Assembly: GCA_013286045.1 (NCBI GenBank)
Contig: JABDGM010000004.1
Span: 1 to 64,000 of the forward strand
DNA: 64,000 bases
Direction of reading: 5' to 3'
Source: Planctomycetota bacterium
GTDB taxonomy: Bacteria; Planctomycetota; Planctomycetia; Pirellulales; Lacipirellulaceae
The position numbers and the translations under genes were made by a program. The notes beneath the pieces are model-generated. The model was given only the letters and a program-made list of their open reading frames with translations, was not told where the DNA came from and searched no databases. Shown here one piece after another: positions 20,077 to 27,696 of the stretch. The first letter of the stretch is position 1; each line of letters begins with the position of its first letter.

Positions 20077-21291
20077 ATGCCACCAAAGCTTTACCATTTC
20101 GGGTCATTGATCCTCGTCGGCTTGATTGCGAGAGGGGCAGTCGCGGAACGCGACGTTGGCACCGGCGGACCCTACGTTTTGCGCGCCGCCGCGCAACTGA
20201 ATAATTCGCGCGACGACACGCCGGCCAACGTCCTCACACCCGATACGTGGCGACGGGTGGACGGCTCGGTAAACCGCGCGCTCGCCTGGTTGGCGGCGCA
20301 GCAGCAGCCGGACGGTTCGTTTCAAACACTTCCCAATGGTCAGCCGGCCGTAACTTGCTTGTGTGTCCTGGCGTTCATGGCTCACGGGCACGGCCCCAGC
20401 GATGGCGTCTACGGCGCGCGAATCGAGCGGGCAATCGATTACACAGTAAAATGCCAAAAAGAGAACGGACTGATCACGCTCATTGGACCGGATGGTCCGG
20501 AGATCACCCGAGATGTCGAGGCGCTCATTGGCAAATGTGCTGTTTACAATCACGGGATTTCGTCACTCACTTTGGCAGAAGTTTACGGCTCCACCAAGTC
20601 GGTCGATTCGGCGCGCATTGAAAAAGTCATCAATCGCTCCCTCGTGGCAACGCTTACGATGCAGCGCTGGCCCAAAGACAAAGCAGCCGACGTCGGGGGA
20701 TGGCGGTATTTGAATGACTACGACGAAACCGATTCGGACCTTTCGGTGACGGGCTGGCAGTTGAAGTTCCTTCGATCCGCGCGGAATGCAGGGTTCAACG
20801 TGCCGGAACAGCCAATCGACGATGCAGTCGGTTTCGTGCGGCGCTGCTATTCAGCGCGTTTCGGCGGTTTTCAATACGCCTCGAACGGCGCCGATTCACG
20901 CAGCCGAGGCATGGCCGGTGCGGGAATCCTCGCACTCGGGCACGCCGGGTTCCACAATGCGCCTGAAGCGATCAGCTCGGGGAATTGGCTGTTGGCTCAT
21001 GACTTCAGCCAATACAACCAATACCTGCGTTTTAATCCTCGGTTCATCCACGACCGGTATCACTACGGCTTGTTCATGAGCTGCCAAGGAATGTATCAGC
21101 TCGGCGGTAAGTATTGGGAATCGTTTTTTCCGCCAGTCGTTGAAACGCTGCTCGCGAATCAACAATCCAACGGCTCATGGCCGCCCGAGAACCATGAGTA
21201 CGACGCGCAGTTTGGCAGTGCTTATACAACGGCCCTGGCGCTTTTGACTCTCGGCGCTCCCAACCAACTGCTGCCAATCTATCAACGATAA
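20077..21291 (+). CDS. Prenyltransferase/squalene-cyclase-like repeat protein, copy 1
   Basis: 404 residues from ATG 20077 (AAG before it); the track's start at 19891 lies inside the previous gene. A signal peptide is plausible (LILVGLIARGAVA). The body has alpha-alpha toroid repeats of the prenyltransferase/squalene-oxidocyclase type, each with the QxxDGSW-like pattern: AWLAAQQQPDGSF near 70 and LLANQQSNGSWPP near 360. The cyclase DxDD catalytic motif is not seen, so this is probably a binding or structural relative rather than a terpene cyclase. It has a close paralogue immediately downstream. Confidence 0.88.
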   Translation: MPPKLYHFGSLILVGLIARGAVAERDVGTGGPYVLRAAAQLNNSRDDTPANVLTPDTWRRVDGSVNRALAWLAAQQQPDGSFQTLPNGQPAVTCLCVLAFMAHGHGPSDGVYGARIERAIDYTVKCQKENGLITLIGPDGPEITRDVEALIGKCAVYNHGISSLTLAEVYGSTKSVDSARIEKVINRSLVATLTMQRWPKDKAADVGGWRYLNDYDETDSDLSVTGWQLKFLRSARNAGFNVPEQPIDDAVGFVRRCYSARFGGFQYASNGADSRSRGMAGAGILALGHAGFHNAPEAISSGNWLLAHDFSQYNQYLRFNPRFIHDRYHYGLFMSCQGMYQLGGKYWESFFPPVVETLLANQQSNGSWPPENHEYDAQFGSAYTTALALLTLGAPNQLLPIYQR

Positions 21292-21319
21292 ATATCTGGA
21301 CCGGTGGCTGATTGTCATC

Positions 21320-22519
21320 ATGTCGTACCAACGAATACTCTCGCGATGGATTTGCTTGGTGGTCGCGATGGCCAGCTGCGCGCAAGTCCACGCTCAACAA
21401 GCGTCCGAAAAGACCTCGGCCCCGGATGCTGAACTGAGCCGCCGCGATCCCGACAGTCCCAGCTCGAATGTGCTTCCCCCGGAAGAATGGCAGCGATTGG
21501 ACCAGGCCGTTGATCGCTCGTTGGCATGGCTTGCAACACAGCAAAATTCGGATGGCTCATTTCCCACGGCATCTTACGGCCAACCTGGTGTTACCAGCTT
21601 GTGCCTGCTCGCGTTCATGGCGAACGGCCATGTACCCGGCGAGGGGCCGTACGGAAATCGTTTGGATAAGGCGACTCGGTTCATCATGTCGTGTCAGAAA
21701 CAGAATGGGCTCGTCACGCTCAACGGCCCAGACGGCGAGCAAATTTCGCGCGATGTCGACGACGACCTGGGCGTAACCGCAGCTTATAACCACGCGATTT
21801 CCTCCCTCACGCTCTCTGAAACGTACGGCATGGCGCGCGCGAAGCGTGCGCCAGAGCATGCGAAGATCATCGATAAGGCCCTGGCGGCAACGTTGGAGAT
21901 GCAGCATTGGAAGAAAGATTTGAAAGCCGACCTTGGCGGGTGGCGGTACATAATCGACGAAGGTGAAAACGATTCCGATTTATCGATCACGGGTTGGCAA
22001 TTGATGTTTCTGCGCTCAGCCCGAAATGCGGGCTTCAATGTTCCGCAGGAACCGATCGACGACGCCATAAAATACGTGCGTCGCACGTTCAGGAGCAAGC
22101 ACCGCACATTTGGATACGAGACGGGCCAATACGCCAACTTTACTCGCGCAATGGCCGGCGCCGGAATCCTCGCGCTCGCTCACGCCGGATATCACAACTC
22201 AATCGAAGCGCGAACAGCCAGTGAGTGGCTGCTCGAAAACACTTGCAACGAATACAACGGCAGCAATGGCGTGAGTTTAGATAGATATCACTACAGTTTG
22301 TTCAACTCCTGCCAGGGAATGTACCAAATGGGAAGCCCGTACTGGGACAAGTTCTTCCCACCGACCGTGGCGTCGCTACTCGCACACCAAAACCCAGACG
22401 GTTCTTGGGACGCCGAAAGCCTGCAGCGAGATCGTCGCTTTGGCAACTCCTACACGACGTCACTCGTCGCTCTATCGCTCGCGGCACCAAATCAGTTTCT
22501 GCCGATATTTCAACGATAA
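21320..22519 (+). CDS. Prenyltransferase/squalene-cyclase-like repeat protein, copy 2
   Basis: 399 residues, 28 bases after copy 1 and clearly its duplicate. Shared segments include SITGWQLMFLRSARNAGFNV versus the SVTGWQLKFLRSARNAGFNV of copy 1, and a matching MAGAGILALAHAGYHN. The signal peptide is IRSRW-free but hydrophobic (WICLVVAMASCAQVHA, cleavage likely after AHA). The same toroid repeats are present (WLATQQNSDGSFPT at the start, LLAHQNPDGSWDAE at the end). This is the last gene of the long + operon. The two proteins may form a heterodimer, as toroid proteins often pair (inference). Confidence 0.88.
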   Translation: MSYQRILSRWICLVVAMASCAQVHAQQASEKTSAPDAELSRRDPDSPSSNVLPPEEWQRLDQAVDRSLAWLATQQNSDGSFPTASYGQPGVTSLCLLAFMANGHVPGEGPYGNRLDKATRFIMSCQKQNGLVTLNGPDGEQISRDVDDDLGVTAAYNHAISSLTLSETYGMARAKRAPEHAKIIDKALAATLEMQHWKKDLKADLGGWRYIIDEGENDSDLSITGWQLMFLRSARNAGFNVPQEPIDDAIKYVRRTFRSKHRTFGYETGQYANFTRAMAGAGILALAHAGYHNSIEARTASEWLLENTCNEYNGSNGVSLDRYHYSLFNSCQGMYQMGSPYWDKFFPPTVASLLAHQNPDGSWDAESLQRDRRFGNSYTTSLVALSLAAPNQFLPIFQR

Positions 22520-23026
22520 TTTAATTTACTAGTTTGCGGCCTAGGCGCAGAACGATGCGGTCGAAATTGGATATTCCGCGATTTTGAGGCGACGTCGAAT
22601 CCACACGATTGTGTATCGTGTGGTATCAGTAATCGGCCAATGACGGTGCGTCATGGGAGCACTATGCGTCCGACGGGTCCGTGTGTTGTCCGAGAAACGG
22701 TGATTTGTCGGCATATCTCACGGCTAAAGAGTTTGGGTACGCCGCGATAGCGACACGGCTATCGCCTACGCCGTTGCGACCGCCATCGACACGGCACCAG
22801 CGTCCACTGATTGTTGCGCGCCCGAGACGTACACCATGTTCGAGCCCGTCGAGATGAACGGCACGTCGTTCGGGTCGCCGACCTCTTCGTTCACTCAGGC
22901 GGACCTAAGCGTCTTGGCACTGAGGTCCCACCACGACACCGAAGATATTCGTACGCTCGTGGCCAAAATCTTCCCGCCTTAAATCTTAATAACCGCTAGT
23001 TCTTAGACACTGCCGCGTTAATAGCT
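22520..23026. other. Gene-free gap with one hairpin
   Basis: About 500 bases separate the convergent + operon and the - ubiquitin-like cluster. A 48-codon plus-strand frame (ATG 22836 to TAA 22982) and the track entry at 22811 have no recognisable features and no ribosome-binding site. The only clear structure is the inverted repeat at 22744-22765. No T-rich terminator for the + operon was found directly after 22519. Confidence 0.5.
22744..22765. repeat. 8-bp perfect inverted repeat
   Basis: GCGATAGC and GCTATCGC are separated by the 6-base loop GACACG. The stem is perfect but no T-run follows on either strand, so it is not a standard intrinsic terminator. It could be a factor-dependent terminator structure or a dispersed palindrome. 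Confidence 0.6.
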
Positions 23027-23057
23027 AAAAAAATGCAGGCGTAAAACAAACGCCTGC
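23027..23057 (-). terminator. Intrinsic terminator closing the ubiquitin-like cluster
   Basis: On the minus strand the stem GCAGGCGT / ACGCCTGC (8 bp, 7-base loop) is followed by ATTTTTTT. It starts 10 bases after the stop of the 58-residue gene, so it marks the end of the whole minus-strand cluster. Confidence 0.9.
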
Positions 23058-23066
23058 AAGGAAGGA

Positions 23067-23243
23067 TCAACCCGTCCACTCCCTCGGACACATGCTATCC
23101 CAGTCGAGCACCATCGGGCCTCTCGGCTCTGGATCGAAGTTTGCTTCCCACGGATCCGCGATGGTAAAGCCCCGACTTCTGATAGTACCGACTTTCTCAC
23201 CCGTCGCACTCGCCACCGCTTCGTCGATTTCCTGCTGACTCAT
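23067..23243 (-). CDS. 58-residue protein at end of ubiquitin-like cluster
   Basis: This gene is too short for the ORF track. On the minus strand AGGAGATTGGT precedes an ATG at 23243, and the frame ends with TGA at 23067. The protein starts MSQQEIDEAVASATGEKVGT, continues IRSRGFTIADPWEANFDPEP and ends RGPMVLDWDSMCPREWTG. The first 25 residues look like a small helical segment, and the tail is acidic and proline-rich. The excellent ribosome-binding site, the protein-like composition and a terminator 10 bases downstream argue it is real. It follows the E1-like gene by 108 bases. It could be a substrate, adaptor or antitoxin-like partner of the conjugation system; no family is assigned. Confidence 0.85.
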   Translation of the reverse strand: MSQQEIDEAVASATGEKVGTIRSRGFTIADPWEANFDPEPRGPMVLDWDSMCPREWTG

Positions 23244-23316
23244 ACCAATCTCCTAAGAACAAGATCAAAAAAAACAAAAGGCGACGGTCCAGCACGGAGC
23301 CAGACGCATCGCCATA

Positions 23317-23338
23317 CAAAAGGCCTCGTCCCGAGGCT
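23317..23338 (-). terminator. Weak hairpin between E1-like and 58-residue genes
   Basis: On the minus strand GCCTCG GGA CGAGGC is followed by CTTTTG. The stem is short (6 bp) and the T-run brief, so it probably attenuates rather than stops transcription into the small gene. It begins 14 bases after the E1-like stop codon. Confidence 0.55.
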
Positions 23339-23351
23339 AAAACGTTTCAGA

Positions 23352-24023
23352 TTAAAGCGGCCGGCTCACCACGAACTCTGCCGCGAGCAGATTGAACGTG
23401 GTGTCGGCATCAACTTGCTGGCCACGAAGCCAGCGGGCGAACTGATGCACCATCAGCCCTGCTATGTTGGCCGTATAGATCGTGCTGCGGGCCGTGCAAC
23501 GCCCTGGCTCAGCCTCGCTAGCACCGAAAAGCGTAGTCGGGTAATGCCTGCGGGAAGGTTCATTGGCAGCGACAAGCACTCGAATGACTTCACCAAGCAT
23601 GCGACCATCGGCCCAGAAGGTAGTTCTCCTTCCGACAGATCGCCAGATTGCAGCCCGTGTCTCAATGGAATCTACACAGCAGAAGACTACGGCGCCGTCC
23701 TCCGTTTTCGGGCTGAAGCGACCACCTATCGGTGAAACTTCAATGGCGGGGTCCAAACATGCGATTGCGTCTGCCGTAGCATGGACCTTGAGGACTCCGA
23801 CGTCATTCGCCAAATATCCCTGCGTCGTGATATTTGTCTCGTCCACCCGGTCGAAGTCGACCAGCTGCACCTTTTGCACGCCGATTGCTGCGAGCTGCAA
23901 TGCCACCTGACGTCCGATGGCACCGACGCCAATCACTGTCGCCGTAAGTTCAGTGAGCCGATCTGCAGGCACTAGCTCTCGCTGGCGTACAAAGCGGTCG
24001 TTAGAAGTCGCGAATAAAGCCAT
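23352..24023 (-). CDS. ThiF/MoeB-family E1-like activating enzyme
   Basis: 223 residues from ATG 24023, preceded on the minus strand by GGAGGAG at good spacing; the longer track start at 24104 lacks this. An N-terminal RFVRQREL (arginines at about 10-14) is followed by the Rossmann ATP site GVGAIGRQV at 32-40. [20 protein letters not shown] is the usual ThiF/E1 strand and acidic-loop signature. Cys176 in PGRCTARS is a candidate thioester cysteine. These enzymes adenylate the C-terminus of a ubiquitin-like protein and may pass it to a cysteine. At 223 residues it is a minimal single-domain E1. The 5' end overlaps the JAMM gene by 23 bases, indicating coupled translation. Confidence 0.93.
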   Translation of the reverse strand: MALFATSNDRFVRQRELVPADRLTELTATVIGVGAIGRQVALQLAAIGVQKVQLVDFDRVDETNITTQGYLANDVGVLKVHATADAIACLDPAIEVSPIGGRFSPKTEDGAVVFCCVDSIETRAAIWRSVGRRTTFWADGRMLGEVIRVLVAANEPSRRHYPTTLFGASEAEPGRCTARSTIYTANIAGLMVHQFARWLRGQQVDADTTFNLLAAEFVVSRPL

Positions 24024-24711
24024 GCTCGGCCTCCTCCAGGCTACGATCAAAGTCCGCATATTCGTGCCACGCGTCGAACCAGCCGTGGTCGTGGTCCTGT
24101 TCATGGGGCGAAAACACGCAAGATGCTTGTTTGGTCAAAGTCGCATCCGCCGGCTCGGGCCCAGGAGTTCGTATGTTGGCTTCGTACTCGGCGTGCCATG
24201 CCACGTGATCTGATGCGCCGAAGTCCCATCCGTACTCAATCTCCACGGGTAAGATCGCATCCATGCTCGGCCCGACGTTGTAACGAAGCCGTGCGTACGA
24301 CTCACCACCGCGCGCCAGAATGAACATGATTGCCCAGTCGCTCCGCCCAAACACGCGCTGGAAGGTTGCTTCGTCCGTGCCGCTTGGCTCCGCAGAACGG
24401 CCTGGATGGGTATGAATCCAAATCCGAGCGAACTCTTCAGGTCGCCGGCCGGCTACAACTTGGCGTTCAAAGAACTCGGCTACTGCCACGTCATCGAACT
24501 CGACGTGGACCCAGGTGCACGACTGCGTAACTAGCTCGATATCTTCGACTAGCAGCAGGTCATCTTTCGCTAAGATCCCAAACCCACCGATCTCAGTTTC
24601 ACCGAGGTCACGCAGGAAGAGGAGCTTGGCCCAGGCCGTCGGAGTGAATCGGAGCACCGATGGGCGCCGGATTTTCGGTCGCTGTTTCGTCTTCCCGTTC
24701 TTGATCTTCAT
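24001..24711 (-). CDS. JAB/JAMM-family metalloprotease (deubiquitinase-like)
   Basis: 236 residues from ATG 24711. The JAMM zinc motif is complete: Glu40 in ETEIGGFG, then H100-x-H102-P with Ser110 and Asp113 ([19 protein letters not shown]). This is the Prok-JAB type that cleaves isopeptide bonds or trims the tail of a ubiquitin-like precursor. After about residue 160 there is an extra acidic, His/Trp-rich tail not needed for the fold. The upstream part of the track ORF (to 24903) is an antisense-free read-through of the E2-RING gene and is excluded. The true start overlaps the end of the E2 gene by about 100 bases; a start slightly downstream cannot be ruled out. Confidence 0.92.
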   Translation of the reverse strand: MKIKNGKTKQRPKIRRPSVLRFTPTAWAKLLFLRDLGETEIGGFGILAKDDLLLVEDIELVTQSCTWVHVEFDDVAVAEFFERQVVAGRRPEEFARIWIHTHPGRSAEPSGTDEATFQRVFGRSDWAIMFILARGGESYARLRYNVGPSMDAILPVEIEYGWDFGASDHVAWHAEYEANIRTPGPEPADATLTKQASCVFSPHEQDHDHGWFDAWHEYADFDRSLEEAEHGFIRDF

Positions 24712-25645
24712 GGCACTTGGTACACCTTTCATCATCTTCGAGGCAGCCAGTGCACACGCGGCGCTGGCAACCTTCGCAAGTTTTGAGACAGGATCGGCAG
24801 AATGGTTCTTCACAATCGGCGCAGCTGCCAACGCAACCGGAGCAGTAGCACTCCTCACACCCACCGCAGGGTGTTTCACACTCCCCGCAAATGGTTTCCT
24901 CACATCGATAGCACGTGTAGCTGTAGTCTTCGCTGACCAACGTGCCGCAGTCAGAGCAGCTCGTCCCGCCCCACAAGCTAAGCTCCACGAAGGGTGATTC
25001 AGAGTTGTAGGTACGGAGAATCGACGTCACGAGCATGAAGAAGTCGAACAGCCGGCCAGCCGTAAGAGCTTGCCGAATGGCGGTGTGTCCATCACCCTCA
25101 CAAAGGACATTGTCCATGACGTGAGGATGCGTCACATTCCGGCGGCTCTCGGCAGGGTGAGGATCTTTGGCAACTACTTCATATGCAGGAGGACCCGTAT
25201 GAAGCGGCCTGGTCCAGTAGAGCTGGATCTCAAATGGACCGAGGTAAACTCCTTCGAGCTCAATTGGGTCCGTCGTAACGGACAGTTGTTTAAGTCCTAG
25301 GTCTAAGCCGAGTTCCGGGAATTCCCTTTCGAGAGACTGAAGGTCGCTGTAGATATCGTTCGCCGTAAGGACGTGATTAGCACGGTTGCGCGAACGACTC
25401 AGCTCTTCACGGATGGCCGTTAAGTGGCTTTCGAGTGAGGGAAGAACGTATACTAAGTCTCGGCACAGTGAGTCTGCCGCCAGATGCCAGCCGCGATATC
25501 GTGCTCGCTTGACCAGCTTGGCGAGTTCGCTCACTCGATCCCAGGACATATTGGGCACTTCGACAGTCGGACTACGACCACGGCGAGCTAGATGCGAATG
25601 GATGGCCATTGCCGCGCGCACGAAGGCCTTTTTAATCATTGGCAT
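24608..25645 (-). CDS. E2-like conjugating enzyme fused to RING-like cysteine-rich domain
   Basis: 345 residues; CCGGAGTTCTTCCT precedes ATG 25645. Residues 30-90 are a helical extension. About 95-215 fit a UBC fold: FPELGLDLG, a strand block [30 protein letters not shown], then [15 protein letters not shown], in which Cys182 sits where E2 enzymes carry the catalytic cysteine, followed by two helices. Residues 230-311 hold 21 cysteines as repeated CxxC pairs (for example [13 protein letters not shown] and [13 protein letters not shown]), a multi-zinc RING or treble-clef-like module. Joining an E2 to an E3-like module in one chain would replace separate ligase recruitment (inference). The assignment rests on motif order and on an E1, JAMM and Ubl in the same operon. 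Confidence 0.85.
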   Translation of the reverse strand: MPMIKKAFVRAAMAIHSHLARRGRSPTVEVPNMSWDRVSELAKLVKRARYRGWHLAADSLCRDLVYVLPSLESHLTAIREELSRSRNRANHVLTANDIYSDLQSLEREFPELGLDLGLKQLSVTTDPIELEGVYLGPFEIQLYWTRPLHTGPPAYEVVAKDPHPAESRRNVTHPHVMDNVLCEGDGHTAIRQALTAGRLFDFFMLVTSILRTYNSESPFVELSLWGGTSCSDCGTLVSEDYSYTCYRCEETICGECETPCGGCEECYCSGCVGSCADCEEPFCRSCLKTCEGCQRRVCTGCLEDDERCTKCHEDQEREDETATENPAPIGAPIHSDGLGQAPLPA

Positions 25646-25665
25646 AGGAAGAACTCCGGCGCATG

Positions 25666-25701
25666 AAAAAGCAGGCTGCCAGTCGAAACCAGCAGCCTGC
25701 T
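25666..25701 (-). terminator. Strong hairpin between Ubl and E2-RING genes
   Basis: On the minus strand AGCAGGCTGC pairs perfectly with GCAGCCTGCT (10 bp, 12-base loop) and is followed by TTTTTC. It lies between the Ubl stop (25728) and the E2 start (25645). In a co-directional operon this would let the modifier be made in excess over the enzymes. It could also protect the 3' end of a short Ubl mRNA. Confidence 0.8.
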
Positions 25702-25727
25702 AAGAGTGTAAGATTGTTCGCTCTGGC

Positions 25728-25970
25728 CTAGGCGGCCAGCAGCAATGAAGCGTTCGCCCCTTCGATTTTAGTTGGCGTCATCGAAACACGATTCCCTTCC
25801 TGAAGCACTTGGTCACGCGCTGCGGGGCGAGAGTCCACGCGAATGAGATAGTTTGATGCCTTTGCGCCGTGCATCTTCGAATCGGAGAGCTGACCTAATG
25901 TGGTTCCTTCTTCGAGCTCGACGTAGTCTGCGAAACCGCCACCGTCGTTGTTAATAAAAAGGACCTTCAT
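25728..25970 (-). CDS. Ubiquitin-like beta-grasp protein
   Basis: 80 residues from ATG 25970, preceded by GGAAGGAATTACGT on the minus strand; the longer track start is not supported. The pattern fits a beta-grasp/ThiS-MoaD-ubiquitin fold: first hairpin [20 protein letters not shown], then [10 protein letters not shown] starting the helix, a strand [10 protein letters not shown], and the closing [18 protein letters not shown]. This is the probable modifier of the system, flanked by E2, JAMM and E1 genes. The C-terminus is [13 protein letters not shown], not the usual Gly-Gly. Either the JAMM enzyme trims it behind the single Gly71, or this is a non-conjugated Ubl. Confidence 0.85.
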   Translation of the reverse strand: MKVLFINNDGGGFADYVELEEGTTLGQLSDSKMHGAKASNYLIRVDSRPAARDQVLQEGNRVSMTPTKIEGANASLLLAA

Positions 25971-26048
25971 ACGTAATTCCTTCCATTGGGAAAGTTTTTG
26001 AGATGTAAGTGGATGAGCGCCACGCCGTGTCAACCGGCACCTGAGACA

Positions 26049-26783
26049 CTACACAGCTAGGCCGCACACGGAATCCAGAAGTCCGTGCAGAGCTTGGGAT
26101 CTACTGGGCAGAGCGGCTAGATTCCGTCCCTTCCAGATTTCCGTCATCGCATTGTGAAATCGCCACAGTGTTTTCGCTTCGGCGAATTCCTCATGCGACG
26201 GTTTACGCCATTCTTCAAGTACAGCGGGCACTTGTGTTACGGGCAACACGTTTGCATCGACGGCCCGAATGACGAGGTCGTGTGCAGCTGGATCCGAGAT
26301 CTCTGTGTCCTTGTAATGGCGAATCCGTTCATCTTGCTTACCGCGCAAATCGGCGAGCCTACCTACCGCCGTGTGCACGACGCGTGGCAGGTCTCGCTCA
26401 ATGAAACGGGTATGACGCCTGGCAATCGTGACCTCGGCGGAAAACGCCAAATTATCACAGACGAACACGGCACTACCTAAAGCAATGGCCGCCGGAAAGG
26501 TTTTGTCGTGCGAGTTACGAAGACCGATCACGAGAGCGTAGTCATCGTGAGTCTCACCGTTCACGACTTCCATCAGACCAAAGTAGCGCTGGCCGTCGTT
26601 CCAAAGTGCATTGGCTTGGTTGGCGACGGTCATCCCGTTGCCAATCAGTGTCGATTCGACCTGTTCGAGTAGCCGGTGGTGCGGGACTGGCACCCAAGTT
26701 TCAGACGGCGGCGGCGTAGCGGCCTGCTCTACAACTTTCCGTTCGACGTGCCGGGCGCCGCAATGCAGGATTAAGTCCACCAT
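26049..26783 (-). CDS. DUF932 family protein
   Basis: 244 residues from ATG 26783 with GGAG ten bases upstream; the first M of the track is a TTG. The DUF932 (PF06067) pattern is clear: LGLRNSHDKTFPAA-like YALVIGLRNSHDKTFPAAIA near residues 82-101 and VFVCDNLAFSAEV near 105. DUF932 proteins occur in phages, plasmids and PRTRC-type gene sets and have no settled function; their position here, between a membrane-lipoprotein pair and a Ubl gene, suggests a core component rather than a passenger. No catalytic residue assigned. The gap to the Ubl gene is 78 bases. Confidence 0.88.
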   Translation of the reverse strand: MVDLILHCGARHVERKVVEQAATPPPSETWVPVPHHRLLEQVESTLIGNGMTVANQANALWNDGQRYFGLMEVVNGETHDDYALVIGLRNSHDKTFPAAIALGSAVFVCDNLAFSAEVTIARRHTRFIERDLPRVVHTAVGRLADLRGKQDERIRHYKDTEISDPAAHDLVIRAVDANVLPVTQVPAVLEEWRKPSHEEFAEAKTLWRFHNAMTEIWKGRNLAALPSRSQALHGLLDSVCGLAV

Positions 26784-26841
26784 ATATATTGTCTCCAAAA
26801 GTGCTTTTGAGGGGATTTCGACAAACGGTCAGATAAACTGC

Positions 26842-27312
26842 TTAATTCGGCTCGGCCCGAATATGACGTACCGGAGACCGAGAATTTTCAGCTAAGAAGT
26901 CGAGCTCGTCGCTCAGGACTCGGTTGAGTACGAGTTCCTGAAATTCCGGCTGCGGATCGCGATGCTCAGCCGAGAAAAGAACTAGCCAGCAGAAGGCAAG
27001 CAGGACTGCCACAAGTGCGCAACCCCCTGCAAGTTGGATGAGAGAGACGAGCATCGACTCCGTTCGTCGATCGCCAGCAATCTCACGGCGTTCGGCTTCG
27101 AGTTTATCCCATCCCGTGTCGAGCCGGCCCCGCTCGGTTTGAAGGTCATGGTGGACACCAATGATGTCTTTGTGAGCTTGCGCGTCTGCCTCGACGACCT
27201 TTGCCATGGAAGTGTTTTGCTGAGCCTGCCGATCGGCTGCTTCGCGGGCGATTCGCGTAGCAGAGTCGTCACACCCGGTCATCAAGATCAGTAGGATCGG
27301 GATTGATTGCAT
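26842..27312 (-). CDS. Lipoprotein with coiled coil and membrane helix
   Basis: 156 residues from ATG 27312, chosen because a lipoprotein signal begins there: MQSIPILLILMTGC with the lipobox cysteine at 14. Residues 20-85 form a charged helical coiled coil (AREAADRQAQQNTSMAKVVE, then LDTGWDKLEAERREIAGDRR). A membrane helix follows at about 92-115 (AGGCALVAVLLAFCWLVLF), and a short acidic cytosolic tail ends the protein. It overlaps the preceding small membrane gene by 44 bases, so the two are translated together. A membrane sensor or anchor for the conjugation cluster is plausible (inference). Confidence 0.75.
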   Translation of the reverse strand: MQSIPILLILMTGCDDSATRIAREAADRQAQQNTSMAKVVEADAQAHKDIIGVHHDLQTERGRLDTGWDKLEAERREIAGDRRTESMLVSLIQLAGGCALVAVLLAFCWLVLFSAEHRDPQPEFQELVLNRVLSDELDFLAENSRSPVRHIRAEPN

Positions 27313-27460
27313 CAGGTCTTTTTGCTGCACGGTTTCTCCAGCGTGAGAGTAAAATGTGAAGTAACTTCTCGAGTGCGCGGCGCAGACGGATCTCACGTCC
27401 GAGTGCGAACACGGAAGCAAGAAGCCCAATTGCGAGCGCAATGGCGGCGAACATGATCAT
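27269..27460 (-). CDS. Small single-pass membrane protein
   Basis: 63 residues; GAGGAGTTTCTG precedes ATG 27460 on the minus strand (a second ATG is two codons later). One hydrophobic helix (MFAAIALAIGLLASVFAL) is followed by a basic amphipathic segment (REIRLRRALEKLLHILLSRW) and an acidic tail. This is the first gene of the cluster and overlaps the lipoprotein gene. With its positive-inside tail it would face the cytosol. No family recognised. Confidence 0.75.
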   Translation of the reverse strand: MIMFAAIALAIGLLASVFALGREIRLRRALEKLLHILLSRWRNRAAKRPDAINPDPTDLDDRV

Positions 27461-27696
27461 CAGAAACTCCTCTACTGTTTGAGAGGTAAGATGTGGGCAG
27501 CTGCGATCAGAAGCTTCGGTTAGGCAACCGATACTGCTCGGTGCTTGACGATGTGCGGTTCGCTACGCGCGAACCGAGTCATGCCGTTGTTACGGGAAAA
27601 CGGGTGAATTTCGAAGTAGCGATGGCCGAATTCTATGCGGGGCACAACGTTTTCGTTGAGCGGAGTTGCGACGCTGCCTGGAACAACATGTCAAAC

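Noticed and set aside
22811-22999. 62-residue plus-strand ORF and an alternative 48-codon frame
   Set aside because: No ribosome-binding site or motif; composition not protein-like in the track frame, and the alternative frame is short enough to be chance.
24001-24903. Long 300-residue start for the JAMM gene
   Set aside because: The first 64 residues are a shadow frame inside the E2-RING coding sequence; ATG 24711 is the sensible start.
23067-27460. CBASS-type interpretation of the E1/E2/JAB genes
   Set aside because: No cyclic-nucleotide synthase or CBASS effector is present, and an explicit Ubl gene is; a ubiquitin-like system fits better.
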